A model generated the notes under the pieces. That model made no database searches. It saw only the letters and a list, made by a program, of their open reading frames with translations, and was not told the origin of the DNA. Below are positions 22,344-34,310 of a stretch of DNA of 64,000 nt, one piece after another. Numbering within the stretch: the first letter of the stretch is position 1; each line of letters begins with the position of its first letter. This DNA comes from Hepsetus odoe (Eukaryota; Chordata; Actinopteri; Characiformes; Hepsetidae). The DNA lies in assembly GCA_017165825.1 (NCBI GenBank), contig CM029367.1, positions 5,660,223-5,724,222 of the forward strand, read 5' to 3'. The translations under genes and the position numbers were made by a program.

Positions 22344-24784
22344 TATAATATTCATCCAATTCATTATCAAGTATAAATTAAAACCTAGAAATGTATATAT
22401 TTTCTCTAATTAACAATGCACACCTTTAAAAAAAAAAAAAAGAAAATTCTAGAAATGCTTAAAACAAATGTAAATTTGACTATTGGCTTTGATGAAGACA
22501 ACAGGTCTGTCTTTAGTCTGTAAACATTCATTTTGTGTAGGAATTCTATTTACTAGTGTTAGACTTCAGTCAGACTTCAGCCAGAAAACCTTTACTGTGT
22601 TAAAAATAAAAAGAGATGACTAGGGCTGGACGAGACCTAAAGTAAACTGAATTATTTGGGGGGGACCAAAGGGTTTGTGACGGGCAGCTGATGAGGGAAG
22701 GTGCAGTACAGAATGTGTTGTTCCTACACTGAAACAAAGAGGCTGATCTGTGGAACGGGTACCAGCAACAGTAAAAGTGAAAAAAAGTGAAAAAAAAAGG
22801 GAAGGTTTAGAGGGGCTGCTCAGGTTAGACGTTTTGGAGACACATTAGAGAAGCAAGGTTGCGTTGGTTTGGACATGTCCAGAGGAGAGATGAGCATTAG
22901 ATTGGGAGGAGGTTGTTGAAGATGTAGTTGCCAGGAAAGAGGAAAAAAGGAAGACCAAAGAGGGGGTTTATGGACGTGGTGAGAGAGGACATGCAGGTGG
23001 TCAGTTTAAAGGAGGAAGATGCAGAAGTACTGAAGAAATAGAAACAAATGATCCGCTGTGGTGACCATTAAATGGGAGCAGCCAAAAGAAGCACATATCC
23101 ACTCCAACAGCGCCAATCAAAATGAGCTAATCGCTCAAGTTCTATGAATTTTTCAAGTTTACAGCAATAAATCAGTGTACACATCCTTCCAAGTTCACGT
23201 TCAGCATTAGGATGAGTGGCATTATTACCCGGTACTGCTGTGATGACACGCTTATTGAATTTTTTAAGTGCACTGCTAAATCATAGCAAGCCCTGTGCAC
23301 ACTTCCTACTTAATGAACAATAAAAAAAGGGGCAGCAATAAAGAGAAGTTTATTTCTTTCTGCAGAAATATGTCTCTACCTGAGCAAGCTCTAATCCTGT
23401 CAAATGCCAGCAAACAAAGCCAATTTTAAAAGGCCAACAGGGTCTCCCATATAGGCCAAAGGTCAAACTACCGTGACCATGCTCAGACGTGATTATTTTT
23501 GTTCAGCACACTATTTCTTTTATTATTATGTGCGATGTGAGACAATATGAGATAATAACCTACTGCTAAGGACAATCTATTGAATTTATAAAAGCAGGAG
23601 TGTCTCAGAGCCTGGATATGCATCCATAAGTACCTTTCTGTAAGCAAGAGAATATTGACACTATTATTAAAATAACAGTTTGTGATGTTCTCGGCCAAAC
23701 ACTTTATTTATAACACATTATGGTTATGAACAGTTATAAAGGCTCATATTAAGTCTGTACAATTATCAGAAGACAGCATTGTACCTAAAGACAGTGTCTG
23801 TTATGCCACATAAAACAACAACAACAACACAGGCATCTGTCATAAGCCTGCATAAGGAGTTCTTGTGTCAGTCGTCATAAAGTTGCATTTCAAAACACTT
23901 TTCCAAGGAAGCAAGTGCTCTTTAAGTGCAAATCACTTAAAGTAGAAAAATGGACATCTGGACTATGCCTAGAACTTGCACATGTGAATAAAGATTATGC
24001 AAATAACATATTTGGAGCAATGCACCAAAAATCTTGTTGTCCTGTGTAGAAGATAACACCCTGAGATTCAGTGCCCAATACTTCATCATGCAGAACGTCA
24101 GACTGGCCAAGTTAATCTCTTAAGTGCAGTTGGCCAGCCGTTCCGCTTGCTGCAAAGGAGACTGTGGTCAGGACCTCCCCAAAAAACAGCCAGGACCTGA
24201 ACGTGACTGATACAGCAGCATAAATCTCCAGTATTTGCCATATTTAAAGTTCAGACTTAAAAGCTTTGTGCTGCTTGGTGTATCTAACAGTGTGTAGCTC
24301 ACACAACATGCAGAACAAGGTAAAAACCATGAAATGGAGTCGAAAGATGAAACAGAGAAGAAAGGGAGACTGGCCAATGGATAAAAGGAATGTATTGAGA
24401 GTGACAGGAGAACATGACATGGATGAAAGTGAAAGTCATTGTTCATTTTCAGTAGACTGGTTTTGTCAGAGTTTAAATGGTTTAATAGTCTTTGAATGAT
24501 ATTTATATTGTATGAGGTTTGCATGCCATGGAAACAGCCAGTAGAAATGTCTTTCCAGCGGGCCCCTTTTAACTTTTATTCTCTAAGAACATTTCAGAGC
24601 CTTTACTTTTTACTCTCACTCACTCGATTTCTTAACCGCTAAAAAACAACAACAAAAAAAAAGCAACCCAGGACCCTGTACTCGAAAGCTTCTACTTTTA
24701 CCAGATCTATGTTACAGAAGTATCTGTATCTCCTTCTTGGATAAAAATGTGTACTTTTTTCCATTTTAGACCCAACCACTAGGG
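22344..24784. other. Intronic sequence with one LINE fragment
   Basis: Apart from the Rex3-like fragment at 22801-23092 there is an A run at 22427 and a short AAC run at 23817. The piece 23709-23890 (tataaaggctcatatt, cataagcctgcataagg) resembles 50060-50240 and may be a decayed MITE. Confidence 0.4.
22801..23092 (+). mobile_element. Rex3-like LINE 3' end fragment
   Basis: Contains the C-terminal coding remnant (reading roughly ALVWTCPEER ... WEEVVEDVVARKEE, with stops and frameshifts) and the family 3' end gtgaccattaaatgggagcagccaaaagaa. It is 5' truncated, as most LINE copies are. It corresponds to the last ~290 nt of the family also seen at 24785 and 49377. Confidence 0.75.
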
Positions 24785-25658
24785 ATGCACAAGCCAGTGT
24801 ATTTCTTCGTGCCGGTTCCAAGCCTGGATAAATTGGGAGGGTTACATCAGGAAGGGCATCCGGTGTAAAACTTTGCCAAATCAATATGCAGACAATGAAA
24901 CAGAATTCCATAGATGAAGTGATAGAGAGTGTACCCAGGGGAGTGAGAGTGGTGATTGGTGCAGATTTTAATGGTCATGTTGATGAAGGGAACAGAGGTG
25001 ATGAGGAGGTGATGGGTAGATATGGTGTCAAGGAGAGGAATGCTGAAGGTCAGATGGTTGTAGATTTTGTGAAAAGGATGGGAATGGCTGTAGTTAATAC
25101 TTATTTTAAGAAGGGGGGGGGCACAGGGTGACATATAAAAGTGGAGGAAGATGCTCACAGGTGGATTATATGCAGGAGTGTCAGTCTGAAGGAGATTAGA
25201 GACTGAAAAGGGGTGACAGGGGAGAGTGTAGCTAAACAGCATAGGATGGTGGTCTGTAGGATGACCTTGGCGGTCAAGAAGAGGAGGAAAGTGAGGGCAG
25301 AGTTGAGGATCAAGTGGAAAAAGCTGAAGAAGGAGAACTGCAAGGTGGAATTCAGGAGTTAACACGGGCACTGGGACGTGTTGAAGAGCTACCGGATTGC
25401 TGGGAAACTACTGCAGAAGTGATAAGGCAGATGGCTAGAAATGTACTTGGTGTGACATCTGGAAGGAAGAAGGAGGATAAGGAAACCTGGTGGTCGAACC
25501 GAGAAGTGCAGGAGTGTATACAGAAGAAGAGGGAGGCCAAGAAGAAGTGGGATGGTCAGAGAGATGAAAGTAGACAGGAGTACAAAGAGATGAACCGCAG
25601 GGCAAAGAAAGTAGTTGGACAGTAAAGAGGGAGAAAAGGACCTATGAAAAGGACCTAT

Positions 25659-25918
25659 GGGGCAGCCTAGTGGTTAGGGAGTTGCTTCCGCATCGGAAGA
25701 CTGTGGGTTCTATTCCCTCACCAGTTGGTTGCCCTGAGGTACCCTTGAGCAAGGTATCGTCCCCGTCACTGCTCCCCGGGCGCTTTCAATAGCTGCCCAC
25801 TGCTGCACAGTGTTTGCATGGGTTAAATGCAGAGGTCCAATTTCGTTGTGGTTCACTGTGTGCTGTGCTGTGACCTCGCAATGACAAGAGTAGTCACTTT
25901 CACTTTTTCACTTTCACT
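25659..25918 (+). mobile_element. tRNA-derived SINE (family A), copy 5, nested in Rex3-like LINE
   Basis: Begins ggggcagcctagtggttagg, has box B-like gggttctattccc, the middle ccttgagcaaggtatcgtcc and the tail agtcactttcacttt. It interrupts the coding part of the Rex3-like element. A 13-bp direct repeat (aaaaggacctatg twice) lies immediately on its 5' side. Confidence 0.85.
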
Positions 25919-26093
25919 ATGTTGATTGGTTAGACAGAGAGACAAAGCTAGGAAGGATGTGCAGCAGGTCAGGACAATTAAAGATAGAAATGGAAACGTA
26001 CTCACAGGTAAACAGAGCGTGTTGAGCAGATGGAAGGAATACTTTGAGGGGCTGATGACTGAAGAAAATGAGAGAGAGTGAAGACTGGATGAT

Positions 26094-26830
26094 GTGAGGA
26101 CAGTGAACCAGGAAGTGCAGCAAATAAGCAAGATGGAAGTAAGGGCAGCGATGAAGAGGATGAAGAATGGAAAGGCTGTTGGACCGGATGACATACCAGT
26201 GGAAGCATGGAGGTGTTTAGGGGAGATGGCAGTTGAGTTTCTGACCAGACTGTTTAACACAATCTTGGAACGTGAGAGGATGCCTGAGGAGTGGTGACGG
26301 TTTTCAAGAATAAGGGTGATGCACAGAGCTGTAGTAACTATAAAGGGATAAAGTTGATCAGCCACACCATGAAGTTATGGGAAAAAGTGGTGGAAGCTAG
26401 GTTAAGAAAAGAGGTGATGATCAGTGAACAGCAGTATGGTTTCATGCCGAGAAAGAGCACTGCAGATACAATGTTTGCTCTTAGGGTATTGTTGGAGAAG
26501 TACAGAGAAGGTCAGAAGGAGTTACATTGTGCATTTGTGGACTTGGAGAAAGCATATGACAGGGTGCCTAGAGAAGATTTGTGGTTTTGTATGAGTAAGT
26601 CAGGTGTGGCAGAGAAGTATGTGAGAGTAGTTCAGGATATGCATGATGGCAGTGGTGAGATCTGCAGTGGGAGTGACAGATGCATTTAAGGTAGAGGTTG
26701 TATTACATAAAGGATCAGCACTGAGCCCATTATTGTTTGCAATAGTAATGGACAGGTTGACAGACGAGGTTAGACAGGAGTCTCTGTGGACGATGATGGA
26801 TGCGCTGAAAGAGGACGTGCAGGTTTGAAG
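26094..26830 (+). pseudogene. Rex3-like reverse transcriptase fragment
   Basis: Three overlapping frames (26094-26297, 26291-26689, 26643-26828) together cover the finger and palm part of an RTE reverse transcriptase: GKAVGPDDIPVEAW, NYKGIKLISH, EQQYGFMPRKST and FVDLEKAYDRVP, then LSPLLFAIVMDRLTDEV. Two frameshifts interrupt it, and a deletion removes the FADD motif and the rest of the protein. It is a dead fragment within the surrounding element. It differs clearly from the RTE at 3859-7029, with different residues in every motif. Confidence 0.8.
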
Positions 26831-27630
26831 CAGGAAGATGCAGAGGACCAGAGGAAATGGAGACAGTTGATCTGCTGTGGTGACCCCTAAAAGGGAGCAG
26901 CCAAAAGAAAAAGTAGAAGACTATTTGTCCATTTTATTGTTTTGTTGTCATGTTGAATTTCTGATGAAAAACTGCACATTAAATAATAAAGAATGCGAAA
27001 TTAGAATCATCCTCATCCTCAATCATGGTCTCAGTCTTTTAGACCCCACAGAATACGACAATTGACACAGGAATTCTGAAGTGGAGTCCAGGCATGGTTT
27101 AAAACCCTGTGAGATATTGTGTGGGCAATACTGGCAACATGTACAAAGGAGAAGAGTCCACCAGCCACAGATGGTGTGAGAGCTTCAGTAAACAGAAAAA
27201 AAACAAAAATGAATAAAATAAATAACTATTTTGACATTTTATTTTGACCGTCTTAATCTTTAATTGCTAAACTGTCTCAAGAGTTTCCTGACCTTATAAT
27301 CAGCTGTTGTTGCACTTTTATTCACAGAAGCAACTGTTTCAGCATTAAATAAACCACCTTTACTGCTGTGCTATTTAAAGCACGGTCACTGGTGCTATAA
27401 AATGTTAATTTTGAGTCCCAGGGGTTTCAAAACTCGGCCGAAAAAATAAAGCGAAGTCGAAAGAGTTTAGTGGAGAGAAGTAAACATATAAATAAGTGAA
27501 CAAACACTTAAATAAACAATAAATGTGTCTTCCTGTGGGATGCTGAGTGAGAGTCAGAGATTTTTTTTTTCTCAGAGATGTGTGTGAGAAACACTTGTTG
27601 TGGAAAAAATGTTTGTAGACTGTGGTTTAC

Positions 27631-27645
27631 CTTTACTGCTAGAGG
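27631..27645 (-). CDS. Possible 15-nt microexon
   Basis: On the minus strand the string ctgtattttgcag looks like an acceptor. It is followed by 15 nt and then gtaaac after AAAG. The 15 nt would add (A)SSSK in the same phase-1 frame as the seven better-supported exons. Microexons of this size are typical of neural genes. The donor is only moderate, the pyrimidine tract is weak, and a 15-nt match can arise by chance in 45 kb of intron, so this is a low-confidence candidate. Confidence 0.2.
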
Positions 27646-27671
27646 CTGCAAAATACAGTGGTCAAGGGGTG

Positions 27672-27771
27672 AGGTAGAGAAAGAGAGAGAAAGAGCAAGA
27701 GAAAGAGAAATATATATATATATATATATATAGATATATATATTTATATATATATATATACACACACAGAG
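27672..27771 (+). repeat. GA-rich then TA then CA microsatellite
   Basis: Purine stretch with gagagaaagag repeats (27675-27708), then TA repeats (27709-27760), then cacacaca. Confidence 0.93.
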
Positions 27772-28089
27772 AATGAAACTCCAAGCAGTCTCTCTCTGGG
27801 GTCTATAGATGGCCTATCTACTGTTTGTGTGTTGTGGGTGCCAGTGGCTGGCCTTCTTCCACCCACACATATCTACCTTGCCTTCTTATATGCCGCAATT
27901 TTAAATATATTTCTGCAGAAATATGACCTAAAACATTACATTTCCAAGTCCCTACACTAGATTAAAGAGAACCCAGTTAAATCAATAAGACCACATAAGT
28001 AGACAATAAGTAGAAATTTTCTTCTTGGCCATTTACTAAATGAGGAAAATTATCCAATATCACTTACCCGTGAGTGGAAAAAGAATGTA

Positions 28090-28770
28090 AACCTCTATGA
28101 TTAGCAGGTGAAATTAATCAGAGTGACTATTAGCAGTGAGTGGAAATCTTGTTTTATTTGAAATCTTATATTTGTATGAAATCTCTGTAACATGTTTGTA
28201 GATCATGGCATGAACAAAAGAGCTTTCTGAGGAGCCTGGGAAAAGGAATCGTTTAAGCTAATCAGGCTGTAAAAGGTCAGAAACCTTCTCTAAAGTGTTT
28301 GCACAGTGACAATCTATGGTCAGACTCTGTGTAAAGACACAAGAAATAAAACATCATTGCTACCCTCCCAAGGAGTGGTCATCCTACAAATATCACTCCA
28401 AGAATAAGGCATTGATTAGTCTGCAAGGTCACAAAGGAACCTAGCAGTGTAAACCACTAAAAGGCCTCGCTCACATTTGTTCATGTTCATGCTCATCATC
28501 AGGAAAATAATACATAACGATGGTCTGGATTGCAAGGTTGATGAAAGCCCCTGCTTTCCAAAAAAAATTATAACAATTAAAACCCTGCTCATCCACAGTT
28601 TGCTATAGATCACATGAACAAGCCAGAAAGCTATGGCAAAAAATATTTGAGAAACAATATTTCAGTAGAAACATAATCTGGGAAACATGCTGGAGGTAGC
28701 ATTGTTGTTTGGGTCTGGATCAGGGCCATGAAGGCTTAATCATACCAGTAATTGTTCATGAACTAAGAGA
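28090..28770 (+). mobile_element. Decayed Tc1-like transposase remnant
   Basis: Frames with many stops resemble a Tc1-like transposase: an AWEKES-type helix-turn-helix region near 28235, a basic region near 28345-28400 and a KARLTFA-like stretch near 28450. A second KARL-like block at about 28620 is followed by agcattgttgtttgggtctgg, which resembles the catalytic strand. Terminal repeats were not identified. Frames are too broken for a CDS. Confidence 0.5.
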
Positions 28771-29972
28771 AAGAAGTGAAACAAGAAGAAAGTGGATCCA
28801 GCCCCAAATTCTTCTTATACTGATTTTATTTCTATCTCTCTTTATCCTTTAAAACTTTACAGGATGTTTAGTTTACTTCACCTGGATTCTTGTCTGTAAA
28901 AGTGGTTTATTCTGAGAGGCCCAGGCTGAAATATGTTATAATATTAGCAGAAATGAGTAGAGCTGAGCTGCTGCTGGATAAATTGGTGGATATATGCTAA
29001 TGAATTGATTTTGTGACATCACAGATATAAAATCAGAATTTTTTTGTTGTTGTTTTAATTCATGAACTGTTTAAAAACTTAAATTCTTAAACCTCAGTTC
29101 CACCATTTCTGTTGGGACATGTTTAATAATATAACAAAAGGATACAATTATATGACTAATATTCCAATAGAAGTTAAACATTGAAAATATACTTTAATGA
29201 ATATGCAAGCAATAAGCCTCAGGCTGGCTGTTCTTGCACACTGCATAAACATAATATTCCTATTGAAATCACATTGCATTTATATTGAGAACACATTGAA
29301 TATGGTTGGTGCAGGATGAGAAGGTGGCTATATTGCATCTAAAAATAAAGTTATAGAAAGGGCTTATTTCCTCTTCATATTAAGGGTAAACAGTAATATG
29401 TGCTCATAGGAAAGGTGCACTTTGTATGACATGGCAGTGAGAGCTGCTGCAGCTTTATAGATATAATATTAAATCTCACCTGTCTGGCAACACTAGCGAT
29501 CGACATTGCAACTCTGCGTGACCACCCCAGGTTCATTCTCTTTGCAAAAGTTAGATTTATTTATACGTGGCTTCAGGCTAAAGGAGCTTCATTTTAATTC
29601 ATGTTTCGCAAAGTTACTGAGCCAGCTCCACTGCTTTGTTCATGGAAGAGACACAGAACAGCAATAATGGGAAAGCCACCTAAATGTACACTACAGGCCA
29701 GAGGTTTGAGCCCCGTATTCTAACTATACAAACACAATATATATATGTATACATCTCCAGATCTCCATCCCCCGTATGATTCTCAATATTTGACTGCTGG
29801 AACAACATACTCTGCACTGCCCTTTCCATATCTGCTGCCTGACATTCTGCCTTCTGAAATTGTTTTAGTTCATTGTTTGTTTTGCCTGACCCCCATACTT
29901 GCAACTCAAACATCTAGTGGTTTGAGCCTTTGTGGCTAAATAATGTCTAAATAAAATGAATAAATAAACAAA
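28771..29972. other. Intronic AT-rich sequence, no feature
   Basis: Single-copy in appearance, with no splice-flanked frames and no transposon signatures. Confidence 0.45.
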
Positions 29973-29994
29973 CAACAAATAAATAAATAAATAA

Positions 29995-30030
<36 letters not shown>

Positions 30031-30059
30031 CTACACACACACACACACACACACACACA
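29973..30059 (+). repeat. AAAT, TA and CA compound microsatellite
   Basis: aaataaataaata, then tatatata, then about 25 CA units with one interruption (cctacac). It runs directly into the Tigger-type terminal repeat. Confidence 0.95.
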
Positions 30060-30911
30060 GTGGTACCTTGACTTACGAATGCCCCAACTAATGAGTTTTT
30101 CGAGATACGAGTGTCTCTCAGCTGTTTTTTTGCTTTGAGTTGAAGCTAAAATTCGGGTTACGAGCCAGCTTCAGATACCCACCACTAGTTGGCGCAGTGA
30201 ACAACAATCGCCCACCATCCCGTGCCTCACTCGTTCACTTTTTCGCTCAGTGGAAGCATCAGTGTTGTGCTCGCATTGGTGCCGCAGTTATTTTGCAAAA
30301 CTTCGTTTTTCCAACCATATGTCCGAAGAAAGTGAGTGCGAAGGACAGTGCTGAGAAGACGAAGCGGATGATGTGCATTGAATTAAAGTAAAAAATTATC
30401 GTAAACCAAGGTGTGCGTGTAGTGAGTTGGCGAAGCAGTACGAGCGCAGCACTTGCACAATAGGCACCTTACAGAAGCAGAAGGACGTGCGACGGCACTA
30501 TTTAGTGACACTTGCCTAATTCATTTCAGAAACATTCGAAAACCCGCCCATGGAGGAAAGTGTGGCGAAACAGGCAAAAATCAGCGAATAAGATTCAGTT
30601 GCTCAGTTCAGCCTTTCTCCTCCACCTTCGTCAGCATCTTCAAGTCGTCAGATCTCCAAGGCAAATGCTGCACATTATGCTTAATAAAACCAGTTTATTG
30701 CAGTACATCTATTATATTGTGTTTTTATACAATATTCATTATTAATAAGCACATTTTTCTTATTTAAAAATGTGGTGTTTTTTGTGGGTAGGGAATGGAT
30801 GAATGGCATTTCAATTCAATTCAATAGGGGGAAACTGATTTGACATACGAGTAATTTGAGTTACGAGCTCCGTCACGGAACGAATTCAACTCGTAAATCA
30901 AGACACCACTG
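30058..30911 (+). mobile_element. Tigger/pogo-type transposon, deletion derivative
   Basis: Terminal inverted repeats: left cagtggtaccttgacttacg, right (reversed) cagtggtgtcttgatttacg, the Tigger-type signature. Inside, 30330-30500 in broken frames encodes a helix-turn-helix region close to Tigger transposases (KTKRMMCIELK, IIVNQGVRV, LAKQYERS-like). The catalytic core is missing. Length 854 bp. The left end abuts a CA microsatellite; a TA duplication is visible only on the right side. Confidence 0.75.
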
Positions 30912-30928
30912 TATATTTAATTAAAAAA

Positions 30929-30931
<3 letters not shown>

Positions 30932-30992
<61 letters not shown>
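30932..30992. repeat. TA microsatellite, left flank of RTE copy 2
   Basis: About 30 TA units between the Tigger-type element and the 3' end of the inverted RTE copy. Confidence 0.95.
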
Positions 30993-30994
<2 letters not shown>

Positions 30995-33900
30995 CATCTA
31001 TCCATTTTCTCCGCTTATCCGAGGTCAAATGGGTCGCGGGGCAGTGCTCCAGCAGGGATGCCCAGACTTCCCTCTTCTCCGGCCACTTCTTCCAGCTCCC
31101 CGGGCGATCTCAGCATGCTCCTAGGGCCAGCCGAGAGACATAGTCTCTCCAGCGTGTCCTGGGTCTTCCTGCCCTTTCCCGTGGGATGGCTCGAACATTC
31201 TCACCAGGGAGGCGCCCAGGGCATCCGCCAATCAGATGCCCGAAATACTCTCATCTGGCTCCTCTCAGGCGTGGAGGAGCAGCGGTCTACTTGAGCTCCT
31301 CCCTGATGGCTGAGCTTCACCTCATTCTATGAGAACACACCTGGCGGAGGAAACTCATTTCTGCCGCTTATGGTCTGCGATCCGGTTTCTTTCTCGGTCA
31401 CTACCCACAGCTCGCGACCATAGGTGAGGGAGGGGAACGAGATCGACTGGTAAAATCTGAGAGCTTTGGCCTCTGGCTCAGCTCCTTTCTTTCACCACAT
31501 GACGACCGATGCAGAGCCCGTGACACGCAGCAGCTGCCCCGATCCGCCTGTCGATCTCCCGCCCATTTTACCATCGCGGAACAAGATCCCAAGATACTTA
31601 AACTCCTCCACTTGGGGCAAGGTCTCACTCTCAATCCCTGGAGAGGGCATTCCACTTTTCCGACTGAGGACCATGGCCTCGTGATTTAGAGGTGCTGATT
31701 CTCAACCCAGCCGCCACACTCGGGCTAACCATCCAGAGAGGCTGGAAGGTCACGGTACGATGAGGCTAACAGGACAACGCCATCTGCAAAAAGCAGAGAC
31801 CCAATCCTGAGCCCTCCACCAAACCGACCCCTCAACGCCCTGGCTGCGCTTTCAGAAATCCTGGTCCATGTTATGAACAGGATCGTGACAAAGGCGCCCT
31901 GGCGGAGTCCAAACCTCACCGGAACAGGTCCGACGACTGCCGCGCAATGCGACTAAGTTTGACACCGTTGTACAGGGACCGGACAGCCCTAACAGGGGAA
32001 TCCGATACCCCATAACGAGTACCCCTCACAGAGCCCCCGAGGACACGGTCGAATGCCTTCAAGTCCACAAAGCACAAACTGGTTGGGCAAACTCCCATGC
32101 ACCCTCCAGTGACCCTGCTAAGGGTGCAGATTGGTCCACTGTTCCGACCTGACGAAACCACATTGCCCTCTCCTGATCCGAGGTTCACTATCCGACGGAC
32201 CCTCCTTTCCAGGACCCCTGAATAGACTCCTTCTCGAGGCTGCATGTGATCCCCGATAATAGTCACACCCTCCGTCCCTTTCAAAGAGGGGACTAACACC
32301 CGTTTGCCAATCCAGAGGCACCGGGCCCTCATGTCCATGATGTTGCAGAGGTGTCAGCCATGACAGTCCCACAACATCCAGAGCCTGAGGAACTTCATGA
32401 TCTCATCCACCGAGCCCTGCCACCAAGGAGCTTTTTACCACCTTGGCAACCTCGGAACCCAGAGATGGAAGAGTCCACCTGATGTCCTCCCAGGCTCTGC
32501 TTCCTCCTCGAAGGCATGTTGGTGGAATTATGAGGTTCATACTCCTCCACCGACCCACAATGCCCCAGCCGCAGGTCAGCAGCGCACTATCTCACTATAC
32601 ACTGCGCTGACCGCACTGCTTCTCCTGGAGACGCCGGATGGTGGACCAGAATTTCAAGCCGCCTGGAAGTCCTTCATGGCCTCTCCAACTCCTCCATGCC
32701 CGAAGTTTTTGCCTTGTAACCACCAGAGCCGATTCGCTTGGCTCGTTTGCACTTATCAGCTGCCCTCCGAGCCCCACTGGTCAAAAAGGCCCGGTAGGAC
32801 TCTTTCTTTCAGCTTGATGAGATCCTCACCGCTGGTGTCCACCAACGGGTTCTAGGGTTGCCACCGCGACAGGCACCGACCACCTCCGGCCACAGCTCCG
32901 GTCAGCCGCCTTGACAATGGAGGCACGGAACAAGGTCCATCCAGACTAATATCCTACCTCCCGACATGGGTTAAAGCTTGACGTGAGGTGGAGTTGAAGC
33001 TTGTCCTGACAGGGGACTCTGCCAGGTGACCCAGCAGACCCTCACGATACGCTTTGGCCTACTAGGTCTGACCGGGCATCCTCCCCACCAACGAAGCCAA
33101 CTCACCACCACAGGTGATGGTCGGTTGACAGCTCCGCCGCTTTGGCCCGCCGAAAGTGTCTGAAGACATGGGGCCAAGTCCGATGACACTACCACAAAGT
33201 CGATCATTGAACTGCGGCCTAGGTGTCCTGGTGCCAGGTGCACATGTGTGGACATCCTTGTGTTGAACATGGTGTTCGCAGGCCAACTGGGTGACGGCAC
33301 AAAAGTCCACACCAAACACCGGGCCTGGTTCAGATCGGGGCCATTCCTCCCAATTACGCCCTTCCAGGTGTCACTGTCATTACCCACTTGAGCATTGAAG
33401 TCCCTCAGCAGAACGATAGAGTCACCAGGAGGGACGCCCTAGCGCCTCCAGAGACCCCAGAGCGTGGTAGTCCAGAATGCTGTTTGGCGCCTAAGCGCAG
33501 ACAACACTAAGGACCCGGCCCCCGACCCGAAGGCGGAGGGTCGCCACCCTCTCATCTACAGGGGTAAACCCCAATGTACTGGCCCAAGCCGTAAGCAATG
33601 GGTACGCCCACACCTGCTCGGGCGCCTCACCGTGGCAACTCCAGAGTGGAAAAGAGTCCAGCTCCCTCTCAAGGAGACTGGTCGAGAGTTCGTTAAAAGC
33701 GCCGCAGTGAGTCCAACTATACCCAGCTGGAACTGCTCAACCTCGCGCACTAGCCTGTGCCTTCCCACCAGAGAGGTGACATTCATCGTCCCAGAGCCAG
33801 CTTCTGCAGCCGAGATCGACCGGCCAAGGCCCCTGCTGCCACCGCCCAGCCTCGGCAAATGCACCGACCTCTTGGCCCTCCCACAGGTGCAGAGCCCACG

Positions 33901-34218
33901 TGCTGGGGACCCACGCCGTCTCTTCGGCAAGCCCGGCCGGCCCCATGGGTGAAGGCCCGACCACCAGCGCGCCAGCGGGCCTCACCTCCAGGCCTGCTCC
34001 AGAGGGAGGGCCTGGTGACCCAATGCCTGCTAGGAGAACGCTCTTCCAAGGTTTTTATGTATCAACAGAGGTCCTCTGAACCGGCTTCTTGTCTCTTCCT
34101 CACCTAGACCTGTTTGCCTTGGGTGTTCTACCAGGCATAGTTCGGACAACATAGCTCCCAGGATCATTGGGACACGCAAACCCCTCCACCACGATAAGGT
34201 GGCGGTTCAAGGAGGGGG

Positions 34219-34220
<2 letters not shown>
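30993..34220 (-). pseudogene. Second RTE copy, near full length, riddled with indels
   Basis: Read on the minus strand this matches the element at 3687-7047 from the 5' hairpin (34140-34220) to the tggata tail (30993). Long stretches are almost identical, including the QVEEFKYLGILF region, the GLRQG region and the GRPRTRW region (here broken). However, one- and two-base insertions and deletions occur every few tens of bases, so the frame shifts repeatedly and the longest open piece is about 140 codons. The reverse transcriptase site appears as LFADG instead of LFADD. Both ends abut TA microsatellites, so no target-site duplication can be read. Either a decayed copy or an intact copy represented by poorly corrected sequence. 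Confidence 0.88.
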
Positions 34221-34278
<58 letters not shown>

Positions 34279-34310
34279 TAATATTATATTATATATATAT
34301 ATAATATTAA
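34221..34310. repeat. TA microsatellite, right flank of RTE copy 2
   Basis: About 26 TA units then aatattataatattatatt variants. Together with 30932-30992 it suggests that the LINE inserted into a TA tract. Confidence 0.93.

Larger units (their letters stand above)
24785..26910 (+). mobile_element. Rex3-like RTE LINE, internally deleted, with nested SINE
   Basis: The first 100 nt (gcacaagccagtg ... ggtgtaaaactttgcc) are the 5' end of the common fish Rex3/RTE family, joined directly to the middle of the endonuclease (VVIGADFNGHVDEGN at about 24950, then a VDYI-type motif). A SINE occupies 25659-25918. The reverse transcriptase follows (NGKAVGPDDIPVEAW, NYKGIKLISH, EQQYGFMPRKST, FVDLEKAYDRVPRE) with frame breaks. 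After the LSPLLFAIVMD block and DEVRQESLW it jumps to the extreme C-terminus and ends at gtgacccctaaaagggagcag, so the FADD active site and about 200 codons are missing. Not able to move by itself. Confidence 0.85.
26911..28089. other. Intronic sequence
   Basis: Contains the possible microexon at 27631 and the compound microsatellite at 27672. Nothing else recognised. Confidence 0.45.

Noticed and set aside
24847..26365. Long minus-strand frames (174 and 170 codons)
   Set aside because: Antisense to the Rex3-like LINE; the plus strand shows the real motifs.
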